From: Castanea sativa
Lineage: Eukaryota > Streptophyta > Magnoliopsida > Fagales > Fagaceae
Length of the DNA: 64,000 nt
Assembly (NCBI RefSeq): GCF_040712315.1
Contig: NC_134019.1
Coordinates: 33,823,873 to 33,887,872, forward strand
Reading direction: 5' to 3'
Positions 1 through 11,310 of this stretch are shown here, in pieces. The translations under genes were made by a program, and so were the position numbers. Below the pieces are notes generated by a model that had not been told where the DNA came from, did not search any database, and was given only the letters and a program-made list of their open reading frames with translations. How positions within the stretch are numbered: the first letter of the stretch is position 1; each line of letters starts with the position of its first letter.

Positions 1-626
1 TTGATCAAAGGGGGAGCATTGGAAGTTGAAGAGCAAGAGAAAGAAAAAGCATATGCTTAATATTTTGTTTTACATTATCTATGGTCTTTGTTCATATTTC
101 ATGGTTATGTTGTGTATTTAAACTATTCTTTTATGTACCTTTGCTTTGTAGCTATTTAGTACTTTTAGAATATGTATGCATTTTCTTTAGTACTCTACTC
201 TTATGCCCTTATTGGATCTTGTAGGCTTGATGCAAATACCTTAGTATTTTGTATTGATTGAGTGCTGGGCATGCAAATAATACTTTACATTGAGCTTATT
301 AGCTTGCATGTCCAGATGTTCATTCCTTGTGTGAATGATTATTGTGGTCACTATTTATAGTGATTGTTCTTGTTCGGTCAAGCCATGCTTTATAGTTATA
401 TTCTTTGTTGCTTGATCGCATTATGCTTGCTCCATATGCATCTCAACGTTTTTGCTTACAATGATCTTGTTGTGTTATTGTTTTTCAGGTATCTTGTCCA
501 TATGGTTTAAAAGCTTCATGGAATCTAAAGTTAGGTGTGAATGAGTTTCGGAAATAGTTCCCACCTCATATTTTAAGTCTAGAGTCTGTTTTAGGGTTTT
601 GTCACGAAATAGCGAAAGGGGAAGAT
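1..626 (+). mobile_element. 3' internal tail of a Copia-type LTR retrotransposon (partial)
   Basis: No coding region is recognisable. The stretch ends in a polypurine tract (AAAGGGGAAGAT) immediately before a TGTAAGG LTR start, which is the arrangement upstream of a 3' LTR. A GGGGGAG run near the start also resembles the spacer after pol in some plant Copia elements. The coding part lies left of the window. The Copia assignment is from general resemblance and is moderately uncertain. Confidence 0.5.
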
Positions 627-1701
627 TGTAAGGTTGAATTAATTCAACCATGTGTTGGCTTTATTCCGTGCAATTTTGCTTGTAATTTTAACAATTAGAT
701 ACCTTGTATTTAGGTGTGAATTATGTAAGGGTTGTGTGTGAGAGAGTGTGAAGAAAACTCAAGTTGTGTGCATTCAAAGAAGTCTCGTGACTAGATCTCG
801 CGACTGGCAAGTCGCCAAAGTGCCACACGTGCAAAGCATGCAGGAAGCTGAAGGGTCACGACAGCTGGAGCACTACAGGACATAAAGTACAGTCTGGCCT
901 GACTGTTAACTCGTGACTCGTACTAGTTGCGAGAGTGAGTCGCCAAAATGCCCTGTTTTCTAGAAAAATGACTTTTCACATTCCTCACGTACCCTACTAT
1001 AAATACCCTTATATCCACGAAATGTAGAGAGCTCCCAGAGAGAATTTTGAGAGAGAAACCCTAAAGAAAATCAAGATTGACTCATCCATAAGCTTAGACT
1101 TTTGATTCTCCAAATTCCTCTACTCTCACCCTCTCCATTGACATACCCTTGAGAGGTTCATTAGCCAAAGTCTTATCTCACCATACCCATATTAGTGAGG
1201 AGGTATTTTGGTGCTTGGGAAGCAATTCAAAGATGACCAATTCATTTGGTTGATGCAATAGACTTATTACAGGATCCGGAAAGCTAGAGAAGACACGATT
1301 AGGCTTAACTAGTTGGTAGCAGAAGCTTGGAGGGCTCAAGTACATTGGTTTGACTAGGCTTAGAGGGTCTTTTATTATTCGTGTACTCCAAATTTATTTT
1401 CCAATGGATCATTTCATCGCTTGGAGGGCAACGGAGAGATTTTTCGTCGAGTTCTTCTGTTTCCTTTTCAATAACACGTGCCGGTGTTATCTCTGTGTTT
1501 GTATCTTTCTTCCTTACTCTTTACTTTTTAATTGCTGCTGTGATTGTGATTAATTATGGTTTAGAGTGTTTTACCAATTTGGGTTTAGCTTATATTCATC
1601 ATTCCATACATATATTGTTTGTATATAAACTTGTGTTGGTAATTTTGAAATTGGGAGTCTAAACATTCATTAGTGTTTTACACACTAATTGAACTTTCAC
1701 A
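627..1701 (+). mobile_element. LTR of the partial Copia-type element (3' LTR)
   Basis: The sequence runs from TGTAAGGTTGAATT to ...ACTTTCACA, giving TG...CA ends, right after a polypurine tract. It holds a TATA box followed by a long leader-like region with CCCTAA-type motifs. The small open frames at 1350-1662 are chance frames within it. No second LTR is visible, so element length and target duplication cannot be checked. The right border is set by the CA end and the change of composition, and is accurate to a few bases at best. Confidence 0.55.
998..1005 (+). promoter_or_regulatory. TATA box of the left LTR
   Basis: TATAAATA lies about 370 bp into the LTR and is followed about 30 bp later by an A/G-rich leader, as expected for the U3/R border of a plant LTR. 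Confidence 0.5.
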
Positions 1702-2716
1702 ACTGCAGCACAGGATGTAAAAAAAATGTTATTTTATTTAAAATATCTACTCTCTCTCTCGTCTCTGACTCACTCTCTCTTTTCTATTTTTGTTTCTCTT
1801 TCTCTCGGTGGATTTGGTGGTACTTGGCATAAATTTTGATGGTTGAGGTTTGAATCGGTGGACGGGTTTTGAATCAGTGGCTAAGCCTTGGGTTTCCTCT
1901 TGATGGTTTTGGTGGCGTTGGGCTTTGGTTTCGAGGCTAGGGCTTGAATCGATGGAGTTGGGCTTTGGTTTTAGGCCTGGGACTTGAATCGGTGGCGGGC
2001 GGCGTGGGTTGGCGGTGATTTCTGTGGATTTAAATCAGTGGCTTTCTCGGTGGTTGTGGGTTACTGAAGTTGTGGGTGTGGTGGCTTGGGTTGAATCGTG
2101 TGGAGATTGGGCATTTTGGCTTGGGTTTTGATGGTGTGTTTGGGTTTTTGGTTGGTTTTGTGTTTCAATGGTGTGGATTGGCAATAGGTTTTGTTGGTTG
2201 ATTTTGGTGTTTCGGTGGTGGCTGAGCTTTAGTTGTAGGTAGTTGTTAGCGGCGCTGGGTTTGTTGTAGTGGTGCGGCGGCAGCGGGTTCTGTAGTTTTG
2301 GATGATTTGATTTGGGTTTGTTGTAATTTTGTTTTGTTGGTTTTGTGTGATTTTGGAATGGGTATGTTGTGATTTTGCTATATTTGTTTTGGGCCTGGAT
2401 TCTTGTTGATTTTTTGGTATAGATAGATTTAGTGGATTTTGGAAGGAATGACTTTTGTTACTGGGCTGTGGTATGGAGTTGGTTGCTGGGAGCACTGAGA
2501 GGAGAGGAAGACTTTGGTTGGTAGTAGCAGATTGGAAAAAAATAGATAAAAAGGAAGAGAGAGAAAGAATAAAATTTATATTATTTTAATCAGTTGGATG
2601 TAAAAATAGAAACTGAGATATTGGAAGAGTTGTAAAATAAAATGGTAAAATAGATAAAGTAAGTTTTTGAAGATGCAAAATAGAACTTTTTTGCATCTCC
2701 AGCTGCTAATGCTCTA
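1702..2716. other. G/T-rich non-coding block, possible non-autonomous DNA element
   Basis: The block has CT-rich ends and a long G/T-rich centre with degenerate repeats of GAATCGGTGG-like words (about 1800-2050). It ends in TGCATCTCCAGCTGCTAATGCTCT, a style seen at ends of plant non-autonomous DNA transposons. A matching left end is not clear because the Copia LTR abuts it. No protein is supported. The open frame on the minus strand (2229-2495) is low-complexity. Confidence 0.25.
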
Positions 2717-3226
2717 AGACCCACCCCCCTGTGAGAAAAACTTCGCCCCTCCTCCAATACGTAGCCATACAAGTGCCCCACCCCAAATTCCTACTTTTCA
2801 TCTTTTTTTACTTTTTCTTTCATTCTCTAAGACATGTCAGCCATTTCCCACATTTCTTTTTCTTGAGTGAGGCTATATCCCATAGCTATTCAAAGACCTA
2901 TGTTGTACTGGTGTGGGAATTATCATTAGAGAGTAGAGTGATTGTGAGGGTATAGTAATAGACTATTTTTTACCATAGTGACTTTGTTATATTTAATTTC
3001 TATAAATATTATTTCTTGTAAATGTAGTTTAATTTTGGTTAGATTTAATGTTTTTTTCTAAAACTATTGACATCCCAAAATCCCACACCTCTTTTATTTT
3101 CGAGTTGCACAACTTACTTCACCTGATCCAATGATTTTTTTTTTTCACTCCAAGTCTACCCCATCACTTTTTTTTTTGGATATCAAGTCTACCCATTACT
3201 ATTTAGCTAGGATGGAGTCTATATTA
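2717..3226. other. AT-rich spacer
   Basis: Pyrimidine-rich and poly-T runs are present. I see no gene, RNA or element border here. Confidence 0.5.
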
Positions 3227-3655
3227 TCATATAAAATCTTTTAGAATTTGAAAGATATTTATGGGATAAATTGCTTTAGCTTGTGCAATGGTCTTTATTC
3301 TTTTACCCAACCTAACTGCCTTAGAAATATATTTCTTCTTCCACCCCATCATACATTTAGCTATACGCTCTTGAAGCTCTTTAAAACTGCCAACTTTAGA
3401 TTTACTACCCACCATTGGTAACCTTGGATACTTTTCACAGCTTGACATAACTTAAAGCCCCTAAAATATTGCAAATCTCTTTTTTCACTTCAGACCTAGT
3501 ATTCCGACTGAAAAACAACTTTTCTTTTTTGTCTATTAATTTCTTGACCAAATTTAGCTTCTTATTTTCCAAGTATGTCCAAAAGATGGTGGCATTTTGA
3601 TGTATTTGCCTAACAAAAAAAGTAGACTATCATCTGTAAAAAGAAGATGAGACAT
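3227..3655 (-). pseudogene. LINE (non-LTR retrotransposon) reverse transcriptase fragment
   Basis: The minus strand encodes pieces of the C-terminal part of a plant LINE reverse transcriptase. A segment reading LLFTDDS..LF, matching the family FADDSLLF (YxDD-type) block, lies near 3610-3650. It is followed by a block resembling the KYLGLP..VGRSK..F..L.ERI...MGWK..ISKAGR region (3227-3448), written here as KYPRLPMVGSKSK...FKELQERIAKCMMGWKKKYISKA. Stops and frameshifts lie between the two, so it is a relic. No poly(A) tail or target duplication was found. Confidence 0.75.
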
Positions 3656-3916
3656 GCTTACCCTCCATTATCCCTTGTAGTTGCCTCGACACTGTTGCCT
3701 AAGAAGATGACACATGCTTACCCTCCACGACAAGGCATTATCCTTTGTAGTTGTCTCGATACTATTGCCAAGACATTATTCCTTGTAGTTGCCTCGACAC
3801 TGTTGCCTAAGAAGACGACACATACTTACCCTCCACTACAAGACATTATCCCTTGTAGTTGTCTCGACACTGTTGCCAAGGCATCATCCCTTGTAGTTGC
3901 CTCGACACTGTTGCCT
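3640..3916. repeat. Complex tandem repeat, ~107-bp higher-order period
   Basis: The block TTATCCCTTGTAGTTGCCTC-GACACTGTTGCC recurs five times, starting near 3667, 3738, 3776, 3845 and 3883. AAGAAGATGACACATGC-TTACCCTCCA recurs three times. Spacings of about 70 and 38 bp alternate, giving a ~107-109 bp higher-order unit. The open frame at 3647-3928 only translates this repeat. The array directly abuts the LINE relic. Confidence 0.8.
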
Positions 3917-6041
3917 TCCTTATCATAGCAGATAACCAATTAGATCCGTATACACTTAAACTTAGAATATTCACATCAGGCTATGCAAAAATTATTATTT
4001 AGTTTAGTATAAAAACTTACATTTTCTACTTTATCTAACCACTTTTTCAACACTCACATCATATTATTTATTTTAAACTCTATTTTACTAAAATATTTAA
4101 TTTTCTTAATTTTTTTAATCATTTATTTCTCTTAACATTCCACAACCACAACCATCTATTTTAACACTTTCGATGCAAATGCTCTAACTTATTAGTTATC
4201 ATGACATGGATCACCAAATTAATTAATAACTTAATTTTTCGAAGAATTAATAAACATTAAATGAATTAAAACATGAGATGGGAGGAAATTGAAGTGGACG
4301 GCACCTGGCAGCCACTCAAAATCAATTAAACATTTAAAAGAAGAATAATTAATTGAGGAAGCGAAAATGCGGCGGACAAAAAAGGAAGAGAGATTAATTA
4401 ATAATTTAGTTTGTCTGCCACACAAGAATCAAAGATTCAGAAGGAAGAGTCTCAACAAAAAAAAAAAATCAAAAGGAAGAAAGTTTCTTCAATTTATTTT
4501 TATTTTAAAAAAAAGAAAAAGAAGAGACAATATTTAGTTACAAATTTAGTTATAACTAAAAATAATAATATTATTACATTTTTTTTAAATCTAATAATCG
4601 GATTGCATATTCTTTATATTATTAACATATATGCCTAATTTCGTATCAATTAAATATTATTTATTATTCGATCCATAAACATATTTATATGCATAATTTT
4701 CTACTAAAAATATTATAATTAAACATGTGATAATATAGCTATTAATTTTTAATTTTTTAGAAATTTTGCAAGCATGTAGAATATAAAAAAAATTAATCCA
4801 ATAATATATTTATTAAAATTCACATTAAATAAAAATATATAGAATTGAGTTGTAGCCATTGTAGCACCAAACTTTTCCCTTAAAAAAAAGAGAGAAAAAA
4901 AGAAGTGTCAAAGAAACAAAATTGTAGAATAAATTGGAGGATCAATGAAGATAATGGCGATGTGAGGTGGTAGTGTTTAGAGGAGGAAAAAACCTGAAAT
5001 TATGGGGTAAGAGTTTGAAGTTTTAGAGAATCCAAAATTACATAATTGCTTTTCTGTCTATATTTTGAAATGTGGTTATGTAAAATAAGTCAGTAAATTT
5101 TTATACTAAAACAAATATGAAATTTTTCAAAAAATATTTAATTATTTTTAATAAGAAATGATATTTTTTTCACAACAAATTCTAAGTGGTAAGTTGTTAT
5201 TGGGTAAAAGAAAATTAATTTCAGCAATGGGTTTAAATTAAAATCAGTAACGATTTACCATTTAAGATTTTTTGCAAAAATTTTCTTTAAAAAAAATTAT
5301 TGTGAAAAAATTATGGACTATTACTTCTCATTTTCAATAGGTAAACTTAAGGTAGAAAATATAAAATTCTAAAATCACAAATCAATTTACAAACTAGTAA
5401 TGTGATAAGTGATTATTGGTAAATAAAAAAAGTGAAGATAGATTAAAATAAAACCCAGTAAAAAAATTTGTTTTGTAAAAAATTATTTGGGCTTGATGTG
5501 GAATAAAATTTCTCCCCAAACTAGTTTGGAGAGAAACTCTACAAACTTCTCATATATTTTTATATTGAGTGTGAATTTTGAAAATTTAATCGTTAGATTG
5601 TATGTTCTTATTATATCCTTCATGCTTGAAAAAATTGAGAAAATTAAAGATTTATTGTTTTGCCATCAGATAAATGTTAAAATTTTAATTTTTGATGATC
5701 TAAAATTGTGCTTAAAAAATAAGTTCATTGATCAAATAGTAAATAACATTCAATTTAATCAAAATTTGATATGCATATTAAGAATAAAAACATAAGGAAA
5801 AATGAAATTTAATGGTTAGATTTTTAAAATTTTAACCTAAAAAAGAGTTGAATAAGAAGTTTAAAGAGTTTCTTTTCAAAGTAATTTAGAGAAAAACTTT
5901 GTTCATCACAGGAAATCTAAAACTATTCAAATTTCAAAGACTCAAAAGGGCCTTTAATTTTTTTTTTTTTTTTTGACTCAAAAAGGCAAGCACAAGGTCT
6001 TCCACTAAAATACAGCTATGGGATTGGATTTGTAAACTAGT
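3917..6041. other. AT-rich intergenic spacer
   Basis: The stretch is strongly AT-rich, with A and T homopolymers. An AATGCTCT end near 4176-4183 could belong to a small MITE, but no matching partner end is convincing. The open frames at 4411-4638 and 5487-5795 are low-complexity AT translations with no recognisable domain. No gene is supported. Confidence 0.5.
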
Positions 6042-6050
6042 GTACCCAAC
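6042..6050. repeat. Left 9-bp target site duplication of the MULE
   Basis: GTACCCAAC directly precedes the left terminal inverted repeat. The identical 9-mer follows the right one at 14609-14617. A 9-bp duplication is the hallmark of Mutator-superfamily insertion. Confidence 0.93.
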
Positions 6051-6149
6051 GAGAAAGTATACTATGTTTCAGTAATTCCAACTCAGCATCTCCTTTGGTG
6101 TTTCCTAACCAATAAATTATCAACACCTGTCCCAAAAAACCCACATCAG
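6051..6149 (+). repeat. Left terminal inverted repeat of the MULE
   Basis: It is the inverted counterpart of the right end. By eye roughly four of five positions match over ~99 bp, with the first 24 identical. Shared words include GAGAAAGTATAC, TTTGGTGTTTCCTA and ACACCTGT. Confidence 0.92.
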
Positions 6150-6276
6150 CCTGTTGTAGTGAACCAAATCAAAGACCATTTTATCCCTAAAAAAATGTCG
6201 AATCGCGCCACTTTCTCCCTCGCTTACTAAACCTGAAATTCCAAAACCCATTTGTCTTTCACAGTCTCTCAAGTGC

Positions 6277-6306
6277 TCCCTCTCCCTCTCCCTCTCCCTC
6301 TCCCTT
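6277..6306 (+). repeat. (CTCCCT)n microsatellite in the MULE 5' leader region
   Basis: Five consecutive CTCCCT units lie just inside the left terminal repeat. The reverse strand gives a spurious Arg/Glu-repeat open frame (6120-6431). Confidence 0.85.
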
Positions 6307-6354
6307 TTCTCTCTCTCAAGTGCTCCTTCTCCTTTCTTTCTTTCAACTCCGAAT

Positions 6355-6465
6355 TTTGCTGCCAAACATAGCCACTGCCGAGCATCCAACGAGATTGGAG
6401 TTCTTTCTCTCAACCAGGATTTTGCTGCCAAACACAGCCACTGCCAAGCATCGCAGGTCCTACGA
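6355..6465 (+). repeat. ~70-bp tandem duplication in the MULE 5' region
   Basis: TTTTGCTGCCAAACATAGCC and TTTTGCTGCCAAACACAGCC begin near 6354 and 6420. Both are followed by ACTGCCRAGCATC. This lies in the presumed untranslated leader. About 760 bp then follow before the transposase start codon, with poly-T stretches and no coding signal. Confidence 0.75.
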
Positions 6466-9432
6466 GACTGGAAGTTGAATCCTTTGAAAACCCCAAATTG
6501 AGCATCGCAAGTCCATCGCCGATTTCGAGAATCCGCCGCAAAGGGGTAATATTTCTTTTCATCTACTTCCTTTCATACCTATTCACATCTTCTTTTTCAT
6601 TTTAGTTTTATTTGTTTGCAACTACGGAATGGTTTTTTTCACTTATCAATTATCACCCAAAAAAGAAAGGCAGAGACACCCCAAAAAGAAAGGCAGAGGC
6701 ACATTTGAGTTTGGAAAGGAGATAGTTTTTTTAGTTTCTTTTTATTAATTTATTTGCAAATACAGATGGTTTTTTTTTTTTTTTACTTATCACCAAAATA
6801 AAATTAAAAAAAAAAGAAGAAAAAGAAAAGCAAAGACACATTTGAGTGTGAAAAGGGGATAAATGGGAATAAGAACCTGAAACATGCTGTATATGTGATA
6901 GCCTAAATAGGAAGTTTATTTTTTATATATATCCCAGCTTTTGTGAAACAAAGAGTTGAAGAAACAGGGTATTGAAACTGATCCGTATCTCTTTCAATTT
7001 GGCACTGGTGCAGGGATGTGATTCTTTTGTTCTATTTGGGTTTACTAAAGGAATTGATTCCAATAAATAGTCTCTTTCTAAGAGTCTCCGCTGAGGTATT
7101 TAATCTATCTTTTCCCTTTTCTTTTCTTAGTTTTAGTCTATAGTTGTGTTATTATGGAAAATTATGAGTTCTGCCCATTCAATTTGTTCGTTCAACATTC
7201 TTTTTCATGATTAGGCTAGACTAGTAATGGATTTTTCAGAAAATGCTCTTGATACAGCTGGTGACAATGATAAAATTGAAAACCATGAGAATGTAAATTT
7301 GGGTGAACACTATGAAATTAAACTTGGAATGCAGGTGAGTTCTGAAGAAGAAGCATATAATCTCTATAATGAGTATGCTTTAAACAAGGGGTTTAGCATT
7401 CGAAAATGGGTTAACCGAAAGACTGATGGTGTACTTAGGCAACGAGAATTTTTGTGTTCAAAACAGGGTCATAAAGAGTTTGAAGACCCTTGTGATTATA
7501 AGAAGTATAATAAATTAGATACAAGAATAGGTTGTCAAGCTAGGATTCGTTTTAATGTTAAAATTGGTATTTGGAGTGTTTCACTCTTCAATGATGAACA
7601 CAATCATGAATTTGCAAGTCCAGAAGAGAGGTGTAATTTGAGATCGGGAAGGAAGGTGCTAAGTACTCATGGGACTATAATTGAGACAATGGTTAGCTCA
7701 GGCATAAAAGTAACAAAGTCTTACTCATTTTTATCAAAGGAGCTTGGTGGTGCAAATAACGTTGGGTTCCTTAGGAGAGATTGCCATAACTTCTTGCACA
7801 CTAAAAGAAAACAATTGATTGAAGCTGGGGATGGGCAAAGTGTTATTAATCATTTTAAAAATAGACAAAGTGAAGATTCAATGTTTTTTTATTCAGTGCA
7901 AGTAGACCAAGAAAATAGAATGGCAAATTTCTTTTGGAGAGATGGTAGATCAAAATTAGATTATGATTGTTTTGGGGATGTTGTTGTTTTTGACACCACT
8001 TATCGAACCAATAAGTATAACTTAATATGTGCACCATTTGTGGGAATTAACCATCATTGGAACAATGTTTTATTTGGTTGTGCCTTTCTAACGGATGAAA
8101 CAACTGATTCATTTATTTGGTTGTTTGAGACTTTTTTGACAGCAATGGGAGGTCGACAACCAAAATTTGTTTTTACAGATCAAGACCAAGCAATGGAAAA
8201 TGCTATTAAGGTGGTTTTCTCTAAGTCTCGTCATAGACTTTGTACATGGCATATTAGTAAAAATGCCCAACAAAACCTCCCAGGACTTTATGGTAATCCA
8301 GATTTCCATTAAAGATTTAATAAGTGCTTAAATGGATGTTTAATTGAAATGGAGTTTGAGTCAACTTGGAATGGTATGATTGAGAAGCATAATTTAAAGG
8401 ATCATGCATGGCTTTAAAGGTTATACCAAATACGAGAAAAGTGGTGTCCAGCCTTAAATGTAGATTTCTTTTCTGCAAAGATGAAGTCTACCCAACGAAG
8501 TGAGAGTACAAAGAGTGTATTTCATCAAATCATGAAAACATCCACGACACTTATCCAAGTTGTTGAATTTTATGAGGAAAAAGTAGTAGAAATACGCTAA
8601 AATGAAATAAATGAAGATTTTTGTTGTAAAAATGGTGTACCTTCGAAAGTAATGAGGTATGGAGGTATCTTAAGTCATGCTGCTAAAGTTTATACTATTA
8701 CTTTGTTTAAAATGTTTGAAGAAGAGTTCAATTCAGGTGGGGGATTGAGTTGTGTTGAAACTAACCATCATGAGAATAACTTCATATATTCACTGCATAA
8801 TGAGATGAGTAATAGGGTATATACTGTGCATTTTAACCGGTCTGAATTGACCATTTGTAGTGATTGCAAGTTATTTGAGACATTGGGCTTGTTATGTTGC
8901 CATGCTTTAAGGGTGTTTCTTGTTAACAATGTGAACAAGATACCTGATACATATATATCAAGTAGATGGACAAAAGATGCAAAAAAGAGATTGTGTTGTC
9001 ATGATGATTTTTCTCAACCAAAAGAGAAATCAAGTCGTACTTTGCGTATGAGCATGTTAACTCATTTGGGATATAATATGTTTGATAAGGCTTCATTGAC
9101 CGATAGTGGGACAAAATTTATGATGGATAATCTAAGAGAGCTATCACGTGAGTTTGAAAAGTATATGATGGCTACAAATGGGGTGGAAGATGTTGGTAAA
9201 GAATGTCCTCAAGATCTTGCACATGATGAGGTGCAACCAAACTTAGATGGGGAGAAACCAATCCTTGATCCACCACATGTGAGAAAGAAAGGGATAACCA
9301 ATGCTAGAATAAAAAGTCAATTGGAGAAAAAGAAAAGAAAAAAGGTGAAAGATGCATCAACTTCACAAGCTCCACAATCTACTTCTATGCTTCAAGAAAT
9401 TCAAGTGAAAAAGATGAGAAGAAGTGTAAAAG

Positions 9433-9963
9433 ATGCAACTAGTTCCCAAGCTCCATAAGCTAGTTCTATGACACACGGTATGTTCAAAACTACTATTTTA
9501 GTCATTTTTTCTCTTTGCTTTGCTTGTCAAGTTTAACCATTTGCTATTTTTTTCTTTTTCTTAGGAGATGTTCAAGCATCATTCATTCTCCCGGAGATGT
9601 CTATTGCTTATCCCATGTTTAGCTCTACAAAAATGCATCAACAAATTCAAGAGGAAAAGATGAGAAGCGGAAAATATGCAACTAGTTCACAAGCTCCACA
9701 AGCTAGTTCTATGATACATAGTATGTTCAAAACTACTATTTTAACCATTTTGTTCTTAGCTTTGCTTGTTAAGTTTAACCATTTGTTACTATATCTTATT
9801 TTCTTAGGAGATGTTCAATCATCATTCATTCCCCCGGAGATGCGTATTGCTTATCCCATATTTAGCTCTTCAAGAATGAATCAAGAAATTCAAGTGGAAA
9901 AGATGAGAAGTGAAAAAAATGCAACTAGTTCACAAGCTCCACAAGTTAGTTCTATGATACATG
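9433..9963 (+). repeat. 243-bp exon-plus-intron tandem duplication in the transposase gene
   Basis: The word ATGCAACTAGTTC recurs at 9433, 9676 and 9919, exactly 243 bp apart. Each unit is a 156-bp exon plus an 87-bp GT-AG intron, both multiples of three. Exons 2 and 3 encode near-identical peptides (GDVQ.SF..PEM.IAYP.FSS..M.Q.IQ.EKMRS). A fourth, diverged copy (11072-11172) follows the LINE insertion. The CAA codon of copies 2 and 3 is TAA in copy 1. Confidence 0.9.
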
Positions 9964-10020
9964 GTATATCCAAAACTACCATTTTAATCATTTTTTTTTT
10001 CTTAGCTTAGCTTTGCTTGT

Positions 10021-10954
10021 GTTTTTTTTTTTTTTTGATACCATTCTAGAAAAAAGGAGACATTACAAGAGGTTAGTATTTACATAACAGCTATGGATGG
10101 GCATTTTCGTTGCCAACTTAGCTAAAGCAAAAACACAGCTAGTAACCACCTTTGGCACAAACATAGAGTGATACACATAATCATTAGCTAAGAGATAAGA
10201 CCAATTAGACATGAGGCTCTTCTCTTGCCAACTAGCAGTGGTTCTGTAGTTGTTGACCTGCACAGCCCTCCTACAATCACTGAGAGACAATGTGTTTGAA
10301 ACCCAATTTCCTAGCTTTGAGTGCTGCCTCTAGCATTGCTCACTGGATGATGACTGGAATAGGTTGCAGAATGGAATTTCCATGAGTAGTCTTGTCCTCA
10401 AACGCATACCCAGCTCTATTCATTCTTTTTAATCTAGCACTAGCCACTTTGACTATGAGCTGCCAAGAGCCACATGGAATTTAAACCCTCTTGGACTGAA
10501 CACCACTCCTATGAACTGGTGTAGAGCAGCAGCCAAAAGCTTCTGCATACCTGCAAACAAGAGATTGGACTATTAGAATGACTTCTAAAGGGTTAGGTTG
10601 TTTCCCTTCATGAACCACCAAGTTCCTATGTGTCCAAATAGACCACAAGGTAGTAAAAATCCCTTGCAGGTACTTCATATTATCTTGATCCAAATTCTTA
10701 TGTCTTAAGAGAATTTGCCCAAGCCATTGCTGCACTGAAATATTCCTAAGATCAGTTGTGTGGATAGCCAGGGGTGTGCCATGCCAAACTGCCCTGGCAA
10801 AGGTGCAAAAAAGCATTAAATGAGAGGAAGATTCCTCATCCTCAGCACATAGGGGGCAAGAGCTATCTACATGAATTCCCCTAGTTTTTAGAGTAAGGAA
10901 AGTAGGCAAATTATCACGGCAAAGTCTCCACACAAAAGATGAGGAAGATTCCCC
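10021..10954 (-). mobile_element. 5'-truncated LINE insertion inside the MULE
   Basis: The minus strand encodes the end of a plant LINE polyprotein. It has the zf-RVT region (WRLCRDNLPTFLTLKTRGI, CPLCAEDEESSSHLM, 10481-10933) and then a frameshifted RNase H tail ending VTSCVFALAKLA (about 10063-10290). A T run at 10022-10036 is the complement of the poly(A) tail. TAGCTTTGCTTGT flanks both sides (10008-10020 and 10955-10967), a 13-bp target duplication. It inserted in an intron of the transposase gene. Only about 0.9 kb was copied, which is typical 5' truncation. Confidence 0.9.
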
Positions 10955-11310
10955 TAGCTTTGCTTGTTAAGTTTAACCATTTGTTAATATTTCCTCTTTT
11001 TAATCTTTTTTTTTTTCCTTAGCTTTGCTTGTTAAGTTTAACTATTTGTTACTATTTCCTCTTTTTCTTAGGAGGTGTTCAATCATCATCCTTTTCCCCA
11101 GAGTTGTTCAATCCCATGTTTAGTTATACAAGAATGCTTCAAGAAAATACATTAATATCACCCTTCAGCCAGGTACATTATGTTACTTTAAACTTTTTAC
11201 ATTAGGGAGAAAAAAAAAATGCCTTTTAACATGTATTGTTTTTTAAACTTTTTACAGTAGTAGGGAAAAAGTGGCTTTTAACATGTACTTTTTTTTTTCC
11301 AGGACTCAAC

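Larger units (their letters stand above)
7227..11172 (+). pseudogene. FAR1/MURA-type MULE transposase, broken by in-frame stops
   Basis: A DDE transposase of the Mutator superfamily, expected to act in the nucleus on the element ends. From the ATG at 7227 the frame shows a FAR1 DNA-binding domain (about residues 45-130; Cys of FLCSKQG, Cys of IGCQAR, HxH of EHNHEF), then the MULE domain with catalytic Asp at about 256 (VVFDTTY) and 318 (FTDQDQAM). A SWIM-like zinc finger lies further on (ICSDCKLFE...LLCCHAL), its first CxC motif altered to CxxC. In-frame TAA codons sit at 8310, 8415 and 8598, and a fourth at 9456, with no frameshift between them. The catalytic Glu region lies beyond the first stop. 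After 9477, GT-AG introns separate 156-bp exons (9565-9720, 9808-9963) and a shorter diverged one (11072-11172), all in phase. It looks inactive, although read-through or an RNA-level role cannot be excluded. Confidence 0.9.

Noticed and set aside
1350..1662. Small plus-strand open frames
   Set aside because: They lie inside the left LTR and show no domain.
6120..6431. Minus-strand 103-codon frame with a run of Arg-Glu
   Set aside because: Reverse of the (CTCCCT)n microsatellite and CT-rich leader inside the MULE.
7855..8309. Minus-strand open frames opposite the transposase
   Set aside because: Shadows of the DDE domain coding sequence.
7227..9458. Host FAR1/FHY3-related transcription factor gene
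   Set aside because: The gene lies inside terminal inverted repeats with a 9-bp target duplication, so it is a transposase gene of a MULE; it also has four in-frame stops.
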